DNA of 64,000 nt from Unio delphinus (GCA_029339505.1 JAQISU010000155.1:15577501-15641500); one strand, 5' to 3'; positions 1-14,673 are shown, counted from the first letter of the stretch. The notes: generated from the sequence alone by a model not told the origin. Translations and numbers: made by a program.

Positions 1-293
1 CAGCTAGAATATTTTCCCGAGGCAGGCATAAAAACACCGACGTGATATATATCACTCAACGCTGCACTCAGATTCCAAAAGAGATCAGAGACAACTGTAA
101 TATTCTTTACTGTATTCAACGGCGTTGATACACATACGCTACGAAATATTTGGCAGACATGGTGCTCTGATATGGACGTCAATTTAGAAATTTCTTTAGC
201 CGCGCTCAGTCGATCCCACACGGATTTATAACAATAAATTTGCATGACCTTCGGACACGATATCGTACCGGACTCGATCAAATATTCGGTTAA
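1..293 (+). pseudogene. 3' end of a Polinton-type packaging ATPase (copy 1)
   Basis: This is the C-terminal part of a FtsK/HerA (A32-like) DNA-packaging ATPase, cut by the window edge. It aligns along its whole length with the right-hand ATPase copy near 20300-20570. Shared landmarks are a TDVIYITQ-like strand, an IRDNC motif and a SIPHGFITINLHD tract. It ends at a TAA at 291-293. Compared with the other copy it has an 11-base insertion near base 27, and the reading frame is broken in the middle. Its presence means a second, related viral element ends here and continues leftwards beyond the window. Family assignment rests on similarity to the better-preserved copy. Confidence 0.75.
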
Positions 294-320
294 AATCATT
301 TATTATTTTTGTTAACCTGT

Positions 321-514
321 AGCAGCAGAGGGGGCGATGACAAGACCGCCGCGATACGGATGATTGAAAAATCGCAAAGTCTCCATTTGGCAAAATGGAG
401 ACTTATTTTTTTTTTGGGTTAAAATATGAGATTCGCAGGAAGGCTCTATTTTCCGTTTTGAGAGCTCAATCAATTTTGTCGGAAAAAGTTGTCCGATTCG
501 CCCCCTCTGCTGCT
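321..514. mobile_element. MITE-like palindromic element with 16-bp terminal inverted repeats
   Basis: AGCAGCAGAGGGGGCG (321-336) is matched by its exact reverse complement at 499-514. Inside is a perfect 12-bp inverted repeat, AAGTCTCCATTT (377-388) and AAATGGAGACTT (393-404), with a 4-base loop. There is no coding capacity. A decayed relative lies at 50888-51128. This architecture fits a non-autonomous DNA transposon, but the target-site duplication is unclear. Confidence 0.65.
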
Positions 515-4247
<3,733 letters not shown>

Positions 4248-4427
4248 CTAGCAACTTATTATTAGTGTTGTTATTATTAATATTATTGTTAGTATTGTTA
4301 TCATTATTATTGTTATTATTACTAATATTATGTTTAAAATTGCTACTATTATTACTATTATTAATATTATTGTCAGTATTATTAGCATCATAATTAAAAT
4401 TACTGTTATTACTATTATTATTATTAA

Positions 4428-4485
<58 letters not shown>
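4248..4485. repeat. (TTA)n imperfect trinucleotide tract
   Basis: About 240 bp of ATT/TTA repeats, impure at the left and pure from about 4425. Confidence 0.95.
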
Positions 4486-4489
4486 TTAC

Positions 4490-4800
4490 GAGCCTATTAT
4501 TAGGTCAAATTTCTCATGACACTTTTTAATTTTGTTTTTTGCAATTCTTTCCATGCTATCAGTGTAGTTCCCCTAACATATTCCATAGCTTACAACATCG
4601 GTTTTAACATTCTACCTGATAACATCTGTTTCGTGATAGCGGGGTCATCAATCCCTAGTAAAGTTAAACAAAACCTAAACTAAAGCTCTCAGTTTTGTTG
4701 CTTTTCCGGCTTGTCTTAAATTATTAGCTATTATTTCCATACCAATTGAATCTGCTGCCATCATAACTTCAACCCATCAAAAATACCTACAAGCTTTCCA
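4490..4800. repeat. Paralogous intron block, copy 1 of 3
   Basis: Diverged but alignable to 22340-22640 and 37290-37560. Shared landmarks are AGGTCAAAT-like sequence near the start, a 'tatcagtg' motif, 'cctagtaaagtt' and 'attaaagct'. In all three places it lies just right of an AT-rich repeat and 1.2-2.6 kb left of an A-type EGF exon. It therefore marks the left part of a tandemly duplicated unit. Confidence 0.7.
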
Positions 4801-4810
4801 AAACATTCGA

Positions 4811-5060
4811 CCGCTCCTGTGGCCTAGTGGTTAGAGCGTCCGATTTGAATGCAGGTTGGTGCAGGTTCGAATCCCGGTCGAGCCATGTGAAGACTTGTAC
4901 AATTGGGACCAACAGTTGCCTTGGTAGGCGCTCAGCATTAAAAGGTTAGATTTAGGATTGGTCGGCCTGGTGTCAAGATAATGTGAATGGGTGGGATATC
5001 ATGCTAAATACCCAATGCTGGATATCACAATAAACTGTCACACTGCATACATCGTAGTGA
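4811..5060 (+). mobile_element. tRNA-derived SINE
   Basis: The head carries an RNA polymerase III A box (TGGCCTAGTGG, 4820-4830) and B box (GGTTCGAATCC), with tRNA-like spacing. A non-tRNA body follows (GGCGCTCAGCATTAA...GGTCGGCCTGGTGTCA). The same body is found on the minus strand at 38150-38287, 61297-61449 and 62120-62395, so this is a repeat family and not a tRNA gene. Confidence 0.85.
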
Positions 5061-5488
5061 TATCACTGACAAATTGATACTAGATAAATAATATATAATA
5101 TATTTCATTATATTAGCGTGTAAATTTAATCATCACGTTATATTCTTGACTGACAGAAAACATGTAGACCTTTCTGAATAAACATGACTAGCTTTCAATA
5201 CAAAAGTTATCTAATACTGTCCATTGTAGCCAAATCATTTTTTATATTTTATCACTTATGAAATATTATCAATCCAAAATGTTAACGAGGAGGTACACGT
5301 TACTAACATCATACCTCAGCCAAAACCACCCTGCCAAAAGTGATGAAAGATCAAATCATTATGCCAGTCTTCCCCGTTACTCATGTCTTATACACAATAC
5401 AATGTTTTTACCCATGTTTAGAATCTCAGGTTAAAGTAAACTGTTTTCGAGATATTAAATTAGCGGAAGAATACTTAAACTCTAAACG

Positions 5489-5490
<2 letters not shown>

Positions 5491-5540
<50 letters not shown>
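5491..5540. repeat. (ATA)n microsatellite
   Basis: Pure ATA/TAA trinucleotide run, about 100 bases left of an EGF exon. Confidence 0.97.
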
Positions 5541-5541
<1 letters not shown>

Positions 5542-5641
5542 TCAGCGTATTACAATTGCTTTACAATATATATTAAAGCTAAGGAATAGAGTATGTGTTG
5601 TGCTTAAATGTAAATTATTTATCAAATATTGTTTTCTTAAG

Positions 5642-5779
5642 AGCGACCCCTTGGATCCGTCTGCTTTATGCCTGATTCCTGCAGAGATGAACATGCAAGA
5701 TGTGCTAACATAATGTATGGCCCGCCCGAATGCCGTTGCATCGATAGTTACTATCAATATCAGGGATCTTGTATTTCAA
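5642..5779 (+). CDS. EGF-like exon A1 of the receptor gene
   Basis: Internal exon encoding one EGF-like module of about 46 residues in the extracellular part of a membrane receptor. It is preceded by an AG acceptor (5640-5641) and followed by GTAAGA (from 5780). Both boundaries are phase 1, typical of shuffled EGF exons. Cysteines fall in the pattern C..C..(DEHARC)..CRC..C, ending in SYYQYQGSC. The DEHARC and C-D-S/G-YY landmarks are shared with exons at 24918 and 38575, which are duplicates of it. It is the leftmost recognisable exon of the gene. The acceptor region is less pyrimidine-rich than in the other copies, so use of this exon is likely but not certain. Confidence 0.75.
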
Positions 5780-7267
5780 GTAAGACATACCTTTTTCAAA
5801 AGGGGACTTCCATAAAAGCAACAAAAAATATAGAATTTCATTGGATAAATGATTATTAACATAACGACTTTAACTTAACACGACACTCAGTGTTTCTATG
5901 ATTTTATATGTATAAGTCATTGTCAACTAAAAATATGCACTCATATATATTAGAGGCAGATGTATCGTACAACATTTATCTGAGTAAATCTGATTGTGTA
6001 AAGTGAGTGAGAAAAGAAAAGACACCACATTTCTGAACATATTTTTATCATAAACCTTGAGGATGTGTTATTTGCATCGATGTTTCTTTTTATTAGATTC
6101 TATGTTTATGTGTTAATTACGGGGAGACGGTGTTGGAAAATTATTTCTCAACTAAGGTAATTAGAAAATACCACTCAAATGTGCGATTGGGGTTTGGTGA
6201 TGCGTGGTAATTTGTTGATCATAATTATATTGTAAGTTTCCGATTTGTTTTGATTTCCTTGACAAGCGAACATCGGTAGCATTTTGATATATATTCACAG
6301 ACTGCAGTATATGATGTTTTCCATTGTAATATGTAAACGATGAATAATTTTTTTAATATGCGTACAAAATATTACTTTAATCTTCTCAAACAAATCTGCT
6401 GTTGTTAATTTTCAAATATTCAACATCAGGTGTACATTTTTCTTTTCCTTCTCGAATGAAAGGTGACGAAGATAGTTTACATGTTATAATTTTCTATGAT
6501 TTAATTTTTGCAAATGACTTTATCCAATTAAAGCATAGGAATAGTCCTAAACACTGAATATAAACAGATATTTGACCAACGTTTGAAGCAAAGAATACAA
6601 ACTGCATAGAAACCCATGAATGACAAAACCATGTGCTAAAATTGCTCGGAACACATGTTATAATATATCAAATATATGCAATGGGCAAAATATTGCCGAA
6701 GAAGGTTTCATAGACGGGCAAGTCATTTCAGCGCGTTGTAGCAGTTTACAAACTGGAAGACTTACAGGCAGAGAATATTGAGATCATGTTATGAGCAAGA
6801 TTAATATGTGTGTGACACACAATGTACCATAAACAAAGAGGAAAGGAATGTGTAAAAAGTAATTCTTCCATACAAGTTTTAATACAAATAAACCATTCAA
6901 AAACTATTGGATATCAGTTTTCGGGCATTTATCTAACTTCTATATTGACAGATGATCATTTGAATGCATAAATGTGTTAAAAGAGATAATGTCTACGTTG
7001 GCTAATATTCATTATGTTTACAACATGAAGAATATTTAAAGAAACTGTGTTAAGCAAACGTCTTTTGGGAAAAAAATTAAAGAACATTTCAACACAATGA
7101 AAAATCGTGTCTTCTTTTAATATATGTTTGTCTTAAAGTAATTGTGAGACAGATATATAAATCTTGTAATTTGTCATTGTTTTCCTTGCATCACACCATA
7201 TCATATTGTTATGCTAAAGTAGTTAATATATAATGGATAATAATCCGGAAACTTTTGAATGTAAACA

Positions 7268-7400
7268 TGTTATAATAAAAAGGAATGTCAACATCAATCG
7301 GATTGCGTCATCGCTAATATTGTGTGCAGCAATACCACTGGGTTTGGAACGTGCGTGTGCAACCCAACTTTTTATGAATATCAGGGAGCTTGTTATCAAA
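7268..7400 (+). pseudogene. Dead EGF-like exon with lost splice donor
   Basis: A complete EGF cysteine set can be read: ECQHQSDC, then IVCSNTTGFGTCVCN, then YEYQGACYQ. It resembles the B-type exons at 25452, 39111 and 43196. The donor that reads GTAAG in those copies is CTAAG here (7401-7402 CT instead of GT). No AG acceptor with a pyrimidine tract lies at the expected left edge. The exon therefore looks skipped or dead. It sits where the B-type exon of duplication unit 1 is expected. Confidence 0.65.
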
Positions 7401-7402
7401 CT

Positions 7403-8289
7403 AAGAACATTAGACAATAAAAGAACGTAATATATATGAATGAAATATATAAACGCATTGGCTATATAATTTTTCATCCTTATATTTTTACATGCAAAAC
7501 ATATAGCGTTATATTTTCACATGTGAAATTACAAGATTTCTCATCGTGCTTTGTGACACTTGATTATGTGTGACGACCAAAGGTACACCTGCCGCAACAA
7601 AAACGAGCTATTTTTGAGCCAGAACAAAATAAATATAAACTGTCTTACAATTCGTACATGGACATCGATATTTGATGAAGAAATATGACTAGATACCATG
7701 CATGTCTCTTAAGAGTTATTTCTTTTTACTTTCTTGATAACCACGATAAATCCGATGTGATGCATTGTTGATTCGGACTTCCTTTCATCTCAAATAAGGT
7801 CAAATAGTTTTGCATAATACAAAAAAAAAAAACATATAGTTTACTGTCTCGGCTCAGGTCATCCCAGTGATACAACTATCTTAAATCTGTATATTTATAT
7901 GATGAGCCATCGAAAGTTAGGTGAAATTACGAAAAGGGTGTTGTGCCGACTAGTGAGTTTAATCTTTAAACTGCTTTTTTGGAGCGAGTCTGAACATTTA
8001 TTAAAATAAAAAGTTTTTTCCTACCTAAATACAAGACATATTTCATCTAGTGTTTCACAAACTGATATATTCTAACTCATGGATTAGCCACTCGTTAACA
8101 TCACTTTTTCTTGTACCACACGATGAAATATATCGAGTGCTACGGAATGATTAGACTTAAACGTCTACGAAATGAAATAAAGTCACTCAGGAAAAAAAAA
8201 CTGAATTAAATGTCATAAGAAATATATTGCATTGTTAACCAATTAAACATATTTAACATCATATTTTAGAAATGACTAGTTATTTTGAC
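7403..8289. other. Intron, no gene recognised
   Basis: AT-rich sequence between the dead EGF exon and the LINE fragment. No domains, RNA genes or repeats stand out apart from short homopolymers. Confidence 0.5.
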
Positions 8290-9455
8290 ACTTGACCATA
8301 ACGATATAAAGAACTATCGCCCAGTTTTTAATCTCCCGTTCATATAAAAAGATCTAGGAAAGGTTATTCTAGCACAATTTGTATCTCATTTGAATTCAAA
8401 AAGTCTTTTAGCAATGTACAGTCTGCATATCGCCCTTGCCACAGTACGTAAACTACTCTTCTGAAAGAATTTAATGACATTCTCTCTGCTGGATACTGAA
8501 AATATTACAGTACTCACTCTCCTGGATTTATCTGCAGCATTTGACACAATAGACCATGATATATTACTTCACCGTCTCCAGCATGCAATCGGCATTCAGA
8601 ATATAGCCTTACAGTGGTTCAAGTCCTACTTAGTCAACAGGACACAAATTATATCTGCAAATGGAATACATTCCAGCCCAGTTGACGTATGCTGTGGTGT
8701 TCCTCAATGATCTGTTCTTGGACCTGTTCTCTTCATTCTATACACTCAGCCACTCTCAAGTGTTATAGATCATCACCATGGTCGCACCAATTATACGCTG
8801 ATGAAACCCAAATATACAAGTCTAGCCACTCAAATAAAGTTGATGCTACCATCCATGGAGTAGACAAATGCATTTCTGATGTGAAATCATGGATGACATG
8901 TAACAAGCTGCAGATGAATGATGATAAAACTGAGGCCATTCGGATCAAAACACAAAGATTTTCTCATTCACACCCTTTACTTCAAACAATAAATATCATC
9001 AACACCAACATTAAATTCTCACAGTCAGTACGAAACCTAGGCGTTACTCTATACAGTACTCTCACATTGAACCAACATGTCATGAACGTATGCAAGGCTG
9101 CATATCTTGAATTGAGACGCATCAGTTCCATTCGTAAATATCTTTCAATTGATGCCACTAAAACAATTTTGTGTTCATTAGTACTTTCAAGACTAGACTA
9201 TTGTAACTCATTTCTGTCTGGTTCGTCACAATATTTACTCCAGAAACTTCAAAACGTTCAAAACACAGCTGCACGGATCATATTTAGAGTACTTCGATCA
9301 GAGCACACCTCACCACTGCTCTGAACCCTACACTGGCTATCAATTCGATACAGAATCAAACACAACATTTGTTCTCTGTGCTATGTTTCAATGACAGACT
9401 CCAGTCCAAGATAACTATCCAACCTCACCCATGTGTATACACCAGCAAGAAACTT
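8290..9455 (+). mobile_element. CR1/L2-type LINE fragment (reverse transcriptase), truncated by the viral element
   Basis: Non-LTR reverse transcriptase remnant. A NYRPV motif is near 8310, LLDLSAAFDTIDHDILL near 8520-8570, GVPQ followed by a stop and SVLGPVLF near 8700, and the catalytic box reads YADE near 8800 instead of YADD. Stops and frameshifts are present, so it is dead. The 3' part stops near 9455 inside the sequence that continues in the sister copy (21490-22255). Virus-derived sequence begins there. The missing 3' piece is not found on the right side of the virus. Confidence 0.85.
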
Positions 9456-10471
9456 ACGCTCTTTGTCATTAATTATTACTTGAATTATTCGTGTGTTGAT
9501 ATATTTCATGTCGGATACAAGCTGGTTTAATATCTCAATATATTTTATGACCTCGCTGCGTGAACTCGTTATATCAAAAATATACTTTTGGAAACTCTGT
9601 CGTAGTCGTTCTAGTTGTGTTATATGTAATTGATTAATCTCTTTCAAATAGTCAATGACGTTATTTAGAGTGAATACATTGGCAATGAATTTATCAGGAG
9701 TTTTCTCAAAACCACATTCCCATTGCATGGTTTTGTTATCAAGAAATGTGAATCTATCAGTTAATTTTGCATTTTTTATATCAGGTAAATAATTTCGATA
9801 TGATGGAGCAATTTCGTGGTATGATTGTACATCTGTGACATAATCAGATTTTTTAGGTTCGGGTATTTGATAAGATGTCCGAGGTGGTATTTCAGGCCAA
9901 GCCAGTATTGTCCTTATCGAACTCTGATAGATGTCTAGGACATAACTGGGTGAGTTTATCTCAATCGCGGATGATAACGTCGGCTCAAGTTATAGCGATT
10001 TTCGATTCATTTCCAATAATGGATTTTATTCTGCGTTGTAATTCATTATTGATCTGTTCAATGTGGTAGGACCCAGATGGTAACGAAACAACGTTCCAGT
10101 CTGGAGTACCATCGGGTTTATTCTTACTCGCGAACACCAGGGAATTATTCGGTTGCTGACCACCGAATGGTACTAATCTGATATTTGGCCAACTATGGTA
10201 TACTCGTAGTTTTTCTAGTGCTATTTCCTTAACTGAAACCGCAGTAGGGAAATTCACACTGACTTCAGGATTCATTGAGGTTATTGAGATCATGCTGGTT
10301 TTCATCGGGTATGTGTTTTACTCTATTCGTTGAAGTAGTTCCTGCGATGTTGCTATTATTATTATACTCATGTTGTTTTTCTAATTTTGACATCGCAGAA
10401 TCATAAACACGTACCATCTCTGAAAACTCATTTTTGGATATTAATGTGTCATCGAGTGTCAACGATATCAT
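9456..10471 (-). pseudogene. Capsid-associated (penton/spike-like) viral protein, frameshifted
   Basis: Three consecutive minus-strand reading frames make up one broken gene. Its order is an N-terminal linker (10471-10265), a conserved beta-rich domain with a VSVNFPTAVSV start, NNSLVFASKN and SLPSGSYHIEQINNELQRR (10305-9985), then a segment reading IYQSSIRTILAWPE (about 9960) that runs into a coiled-coil-like C-terminus down to about 9460. Frameshifts lie near 10280 and 9983. Proteins with this 'SGSY.I..IN..IQ' and 'SIR..L' layout occur beside capsid genes in endogenous viruses of invertebrates, where they are usually uncharacterised. A penton or attachment role is inference only. The extreme 3' end merges with LINE sequence. 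Confidence 0.55.
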
Positions 10472-10578
10472 CGAGGATAATTAGGAGTATGCGGTTGACA
10501 CAACATGAAATTTAACTATGTAATAATGCAGTTTGCGCTGACTACACGATGATATTATTTGGTTATAATCGAAATAAT

Positions 10579-10818
10579 TCACGCGATTGTTGTCGCCGCT
10601 GATATACAAATTGGAGCAGCTATCGGAACAATTATTGTCACCGAGGAGAGTATAATACCGGCTCCGGCAATTACACCTGATACCGAGTACACGATAACAT
10701 CAACTGCGGTGATTCCTCGTCGATACTTTTTTATTTTTGTTTGGTACTCCTCAGTGAGGGTTTTGAGTTTAGTTTGAAATTCTCTGACCTGATCATAGCG
10801 ATACTGTTGTGATGACAT
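10579..10818 (-). CDS. Small viral membrane protein
   Basis: An intact reading frame of 79 residues starting at an ATG preceded by AAAATAAA. The N-terminal half is charged and helical (REFQTKLKTLTEEY region). The C-terminal half is strongly hydrophobic, with two adjacent predicted membrane segments (VIVYSVSGVIAGAGIILSS, then VTIIVPIAAPICI). Short proteins with a charged helix followed by glycine-rich membrane segments are common near fibre and capsid genes in Polinton-like viruses. Its function is unknown. Unlike its neighbours it has no visible internal break, but it may be shortened at the C-terminus. Confidence 0.5.
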   Translation of the reverse strand: MSSQQYRYDQVREFQTKLKTLTEEYQTKIKKYRRGITAVDVIVYSVSGVIAGAGIILSSVTIIVPIAAPICISAATTIA

Positions 10819-10858
10819 TTTATTTTGAAAACACAAGTGTTTTAAAAAAAAATAGAAT

Positions 10859-11750
10859 TCAATTTAGTTGTTTACTTAAATCCGCTACGAATTTCACATG
10901 CCATGATACTGAAACCCTAGCCATATTATTATCAGTGGATGCTATTGTGAATCGTTTAGTTGTTCCTATGTCGATGACCGTTGATATCATATTGTTGACC
11001 CCAGATGAACTCATTGATGAAATATTAAATTGAGTCGGTGTCACTAGTGTTAATCGATAAATACCTTTGACGGCCGCTGTGATATTTAATATGTTAGTGG
11101 ATGGTGTCCACGCAAATTATTCCCATTGAATCACGTAGACGTTGTTTATTTATATTTGTTTTTTCTTCATGAGGGAATTTTATTTGTTCAAGTTCTGCTA
11201 TCATCCTTGGTAGATCAACTTTGATGGCGTCAGTGATCACTTTAATATCCGTGATTGAATCGAGTTTCGTGATGATACTAGTTAGATCCATTTTAATATC
11301 CTCGGGTTTAGGATTTTTTTTTTGCCAAAAAATTTATCAATAGAGTCATCCGTCCTGTTAAAGATTTTACGTAACGTAGTAAATTGAGATACATGAGCGT
11401 CATACTCGGATTGCAACTTTGACAAATTATCCATGGAGGTTTTTATCTCCGTGAGTTTCGGTGTGTTCACCGGTGGATTTCCAAGGAAATCTAATCGAGG
11501 TTTGTCAATATTGTCAATTACATTTCTTTGTAATTCAGAAAACTGATCGAATTTAGTTATATGGTCGTCGTATTCATCGCGTAGTTTTAAAATGGTTCTA
11601 AATTGTTAATTCTATCCACAATAGTTGAAACAATTACACCCGGTTTGAGTTTACCCTGATCGGAAAACAACGCGATAGTATCTTCTACTGCGTCGCGTTG
11701 TTTAACTAAAATATCATCTAGGGAAACATTACTAGTTTTCAAATTACCTT
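10859..11750 (-). pseudogene. Coiled-coil fibre-like viral protein, frameshifted
   Basis: Pieces in successive frames make one broken gene. An N-terminal stretch (about 11730-11605, ending at a stop after NNLEPF) is followed by heptad-rich segments with many D, L and K (11590-11282 and 11291-11094). A beta-rich C-terminal piece follows (about 11093-10859, with GIYRLTLVTPTQFNIS). One frameshift coincides with a 10-base T run near 11314-11325. A long coiled coil with a C-terminal beta domain resembles virus fibres, but no family match can be claimed. It lies between the proteases and the membrane protein, among structural genes. Confidence 0.45.
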
Positions 11751-11926
11751 GACGATCTTAAAATACAACTATTTCATTGGGATCAACACTTGCAAAGTTC
11801 AACATTTTTCATCTTCGATTATTTTTTTATATCACCGGTTGCAGATATTACCGCACTGCCATCGGCACCGAGTTCTTTTCAGGCTTGATAAAGATCGTAC
11901 CCAAATATCAATAATGTTATTCTATA

Positions 11927-12434
11927 TTACATTCGTCTCTTTAAGTAATTCATTATCTTGTATTCGTAGACGACTTTATAAGGCAATTCAGATGATGCTG
12001 AAACCGATTTCTGCCCCACATGAGCTTTCAAGTAAGCCCAGTATGTGTAACTCTCAATACCAAAGAGAAACTGAAGAATCCAACTTGGATATATACTCAA
12101 TAAATCCTCCTCCTTTCCAAGGAGGAAATCCATACGGGTCAAAATAAATGACACATTGTGGATGTATCACGTAACCCGCCTAATGTACTCCAGAATTTGT
12201 GATAGAAACCAAATCAAGTATACCGGTTTCAAAGTTTTTTGGTGGTACCTGCAACTGATTTTTCTTGAATACACCTCTGAAGTGTTTTATGGGGAGTTTC
12301 TTTATTGTATCAATCGTGTTAAGATTGGACTTTTCAGTTATGGGTTTTGGTGATATGTTAGCAGAAACGGTTTTATAAAACCACGCTGTTAGTCTTTTCA
12401 CTTGTTCGAATAAATTTTTCCAAATATCAATCAT
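11927..12434 (-). pseudogene. Adenain-like cysteine protease, tandem copy 2
   Basis: Second copy of an adenovirus-type (C5-like) maturation protease. The N-terminus (MIDIWKNLFEQVKR) leads to IKHFRGVFKKNQL and ETGILDL, the region before the catalytic His in this family. The His codon is at 12183-12185 and is followed at once by a TAG stop (12180-12182). The frame then continues through YFDPYGFPP, the usual Asp-containing motif after the His. Another stop comes before the C-terminal part (LPYKVVYEYKIMNYLKR), which lies in a different frame. The end matches the C-terminus of copy 1 (VVYEYISNRFLER), which shows a tandem duplication. It cannot make an active enzyme as written. Confidence 0.7.
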
Positions 12435-12436
12435 GT

Positions 12437-12810
12437 TTATTTTATATTACTTCTCTCTAAAAAGCGATTACTAATATATTCATATACGACCTGATGAGGT
12501 GGTTTTCTCGATGATGAAATAGCGTCAAGGACATTCAATACTTCTATGATGCATATTGGTGGGTCATTCATTTTCTGTGTTGGTAGCGTAGAATACCAGA
12601 TAGGATTTTTTAAGTGGTTTATATAAAGCGTAAATTCTTTAGGCGGCGCTAACCCATAATAATCGAAAGAAACTATTGCACGCGGATCCATTGCGTATGC
12701 AACCCAGTGTGTTCCAGGTCCGGTGCTGTTATCAAGATTAATAATACCGGTACCTAGTCTCAGGCGGTTTCCGCTGTACCATGAATACGGGGTTCCTGGT
12801 TGTCTTAGAC
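12437..12810 (-). pseudogene. Adenain-like cysteine protease, tandem copy 1
   Basis: Adenovirus-type cysteine protease that would process virion precursors. The frame opens in a glycine- and arginine-rich leader (SWYSGNRLRLGTG) and runs through INLD and GPGTHWVAY, with the catalytic-type His at 12707-12709. Next come FDYYGLAPPKEF, the usual D/N site, and QKMNDPPICIIEV, where this family has its active Cys. The Cys is present but the following Gly is not. The usual N-terminal domain is missing or fused to the preceding basic gene, whose 3' end overlaps in another frame. No stop interrupts 12437-12780. Length is short for the family, so it is probably damaged. Confidence 0.7.
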
Positions 12811-13216
12811 CCTTTCCTTGGTTTCTTTTTTTTATATCCCTGCCCGGTAGCTTTTTTTAGTGCCATCCCTGCCGCGGTACCAACGGCTCCTAATGCTGCC
12901 GCTTTTGCTACCGCTGGGGCCGCTGCAGCAATCAACGCTGGAATCGCAGCTAATAGCAGAAATATACCACCTTATTTTATCATGTTTTTGATCGCGGTTG
13001 CAGAGAGAAAGCGACTTGAACACCCTTTTTATTCTTGAAAGCATCATTAAAGTGATTTATCTGACGAGTTGTCAGCGACAATTTATTCTGACCATCAGAC
13101 ATCTGATTGTGTTTCAGCGATATCTTGGTTCCACATTTTTTAGCCGATTCTGATTGCAATTTCTTCAGTTGACCAGGAGTCAATATATATGTAACACTAA
13201 CAACACTATATGACAT
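12738..13216 (-). pseudogene. Basic core-like virion protein (pX-like), frameshifted
   Basis: The first frame (13216-12980) has the pattern seen in small Polinton virion proteins: LTPGQLKKL, then ISLKHNQM, LSLTTRQI and VQVAFSL. After a frameshift near 12985 a second frame continues with an alanine- and glycine-rich hydrophobic stretch (APAVAKAAALGAVGTAAG). It ends in the lysine-rich tail YKKKKPRKG. Ala/Gly-rich plus basic C-termini resemble adenovirus core peptide precursors and are typical of this virus group. It sits directly downstream of the capsid gene and overlaps the protease gene. The role in packaging or membrane contact is inferred. Confidence 0.6.
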
Positions 13217-13217
13217 C

Positions 13218-14673
13218 TTACTGTAAAAAAGACGTGTTTTCTAAATGATAGATTGATCTAAATGTTACATATTTTCCACTGGTGCATCGATTACTCTCAT
13301 TCGTCCACCAACGCCTTCGAGTAGCATTGATTTGTCGCTGAGTGACAGCAACCGCTTTATAATTAGCAACAGTACCAGGACGGGCTACACGAGCTCTAAA
13401 GTGTATATCAACGTCGGATTGTCTTGTTAAATCAAGATGTAACAACGAAATGTAATAAATTGGATAAAGATTCCTAAAGTCAAACTGTGATATTTGCAAA
13501 CCGGTATCGACATTTTGATAGCGTCCCATATATGACAACAGACGATGATACACGCGTGCAATATGGTTAGTAGGGTAATCAAGTTGTATACCCTCGGATG
13601 GTTCCTGCTGTCCGTTTATTCTCAATGATACTTCATTACCACCTATCTGATCAAATATCATATGACTTCGTTCTTGATGTTTAATCGCGCAGTATTCTGT
13701 AGGGCAACAAAGATATGACGTGGAGCTGAAACACCTTGTTTTGATGCCAGGTGCCATGTAAATGTAATATCAATAGTATCCTCTTTAATATCCGTTGTTG
13801 TTGTTAGCCATGATGATTTTCCTCCATGATCCATAAATGATAGTAATCGCTCTTCTGTTGTGATTGATGGAGTTATTACTGACATCCACAATGATAGTTT
13901 TGCTAAAATAACTTTACCCTCAGGAACACCATTACCACGCCAGATTGCATCATTATCATTACCCTTTCGCACGAGTGCTACTGTATGCTTCGCTCCATAG
14001 ATAACGTTTCTAACATTTCTACAGAATCCAAAAATATGATGCAGTGGAATCGCGCATGAAAATTGTCGATGCTGTCCCTCTAACGTTGCTACGCGTGTTG
14101 CGAACCCCATTTTGTAATTAGTAATATTATTTATGACATCAAAGTCACCACCTGGTTTCGAATATCCGGGTGGTGCTGGATAAACTGCAGTAGCTAATGC
14201 TGCCTTTACTCTAAAATACTGGACGTGTTCAGCGTTTTCAGTAATATCCTTAGAAAACATCATAGATGGACCCGCTGATCTTGCATAATCATCAGAATAT
14301 TTTGCTAACCCTATTATTGTTGTGGCAACATCCACCTCACGTTCTATAGATTCAATTTCCCTTCCATCAATCATATATCTAAAGCACTCTCAAATAGCGC
14401 CATGATATCATTATTAACAAAACCAACTCGGATAGTTGGGTTATTGTCATATGGTGTATTAGCTGCAACATTTGTTACAAGTTCTCCTTCTATTTCGATA
14501 TATGCTTCACATGGTAGAACGTATTTGCTGGTATCATGGACCTGAAGTTCGATTCTGGATCGAATATCTAGTAGAACTGCATGATAAGAATAAAATTGAT
14601 GATCGCGTACAGAATCATTCTTGCGCACTGGGGCATCCATATCAAACGCTAGGTCAGGAGACGATTTGAGCAT
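13218..14673 (-). pseudogene. Major capsid protein (double jelly roll), two frameshifts
   Basis: Hexon-like major capsid protein spread over three frames. These are 14673-14371 (first jelly-roll start with EAYIEIEGELV), 14374-13658 (PLHHIFGFCRNVRNVIYGAKHT, then NDNDAIWR and GKVILAKLSLWM) and 13757-13218 (NGQQEPSEGIQLDYP, then DFRNLYPIYYISL). The HIFGFC...YG.KHT...NDNDAI signature is diagnostic of the capsid family found in endogenous Polinton/adintovirus-like elements of invertebrates. Frameshifts lie near 14375-14390 and 13660-13750. Combined length, about 480 codons, matches an intact capsid gene. The start ATG at 14673 is preceded by TATATAATAAA, resembling other starts in this element. 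Confidence 0.88.

Noticed and set aside
4811..4887. tRNA gene
   Set aside because: A and B boxes are present, but the sequence runs into a shared non-tRNA body found at three other places, so it is a SINE head.
9381..9728. Single 115-codon viral gene
   Set aside because: It is only the 3' part of the longer broken gene reaching to 10471, and its last codons lie in LINE sequence.
11749..12147. Plus-strand frame of 132 codons
   Set aside because: It is antisense to the tandem protease copy and has no domain of its own.
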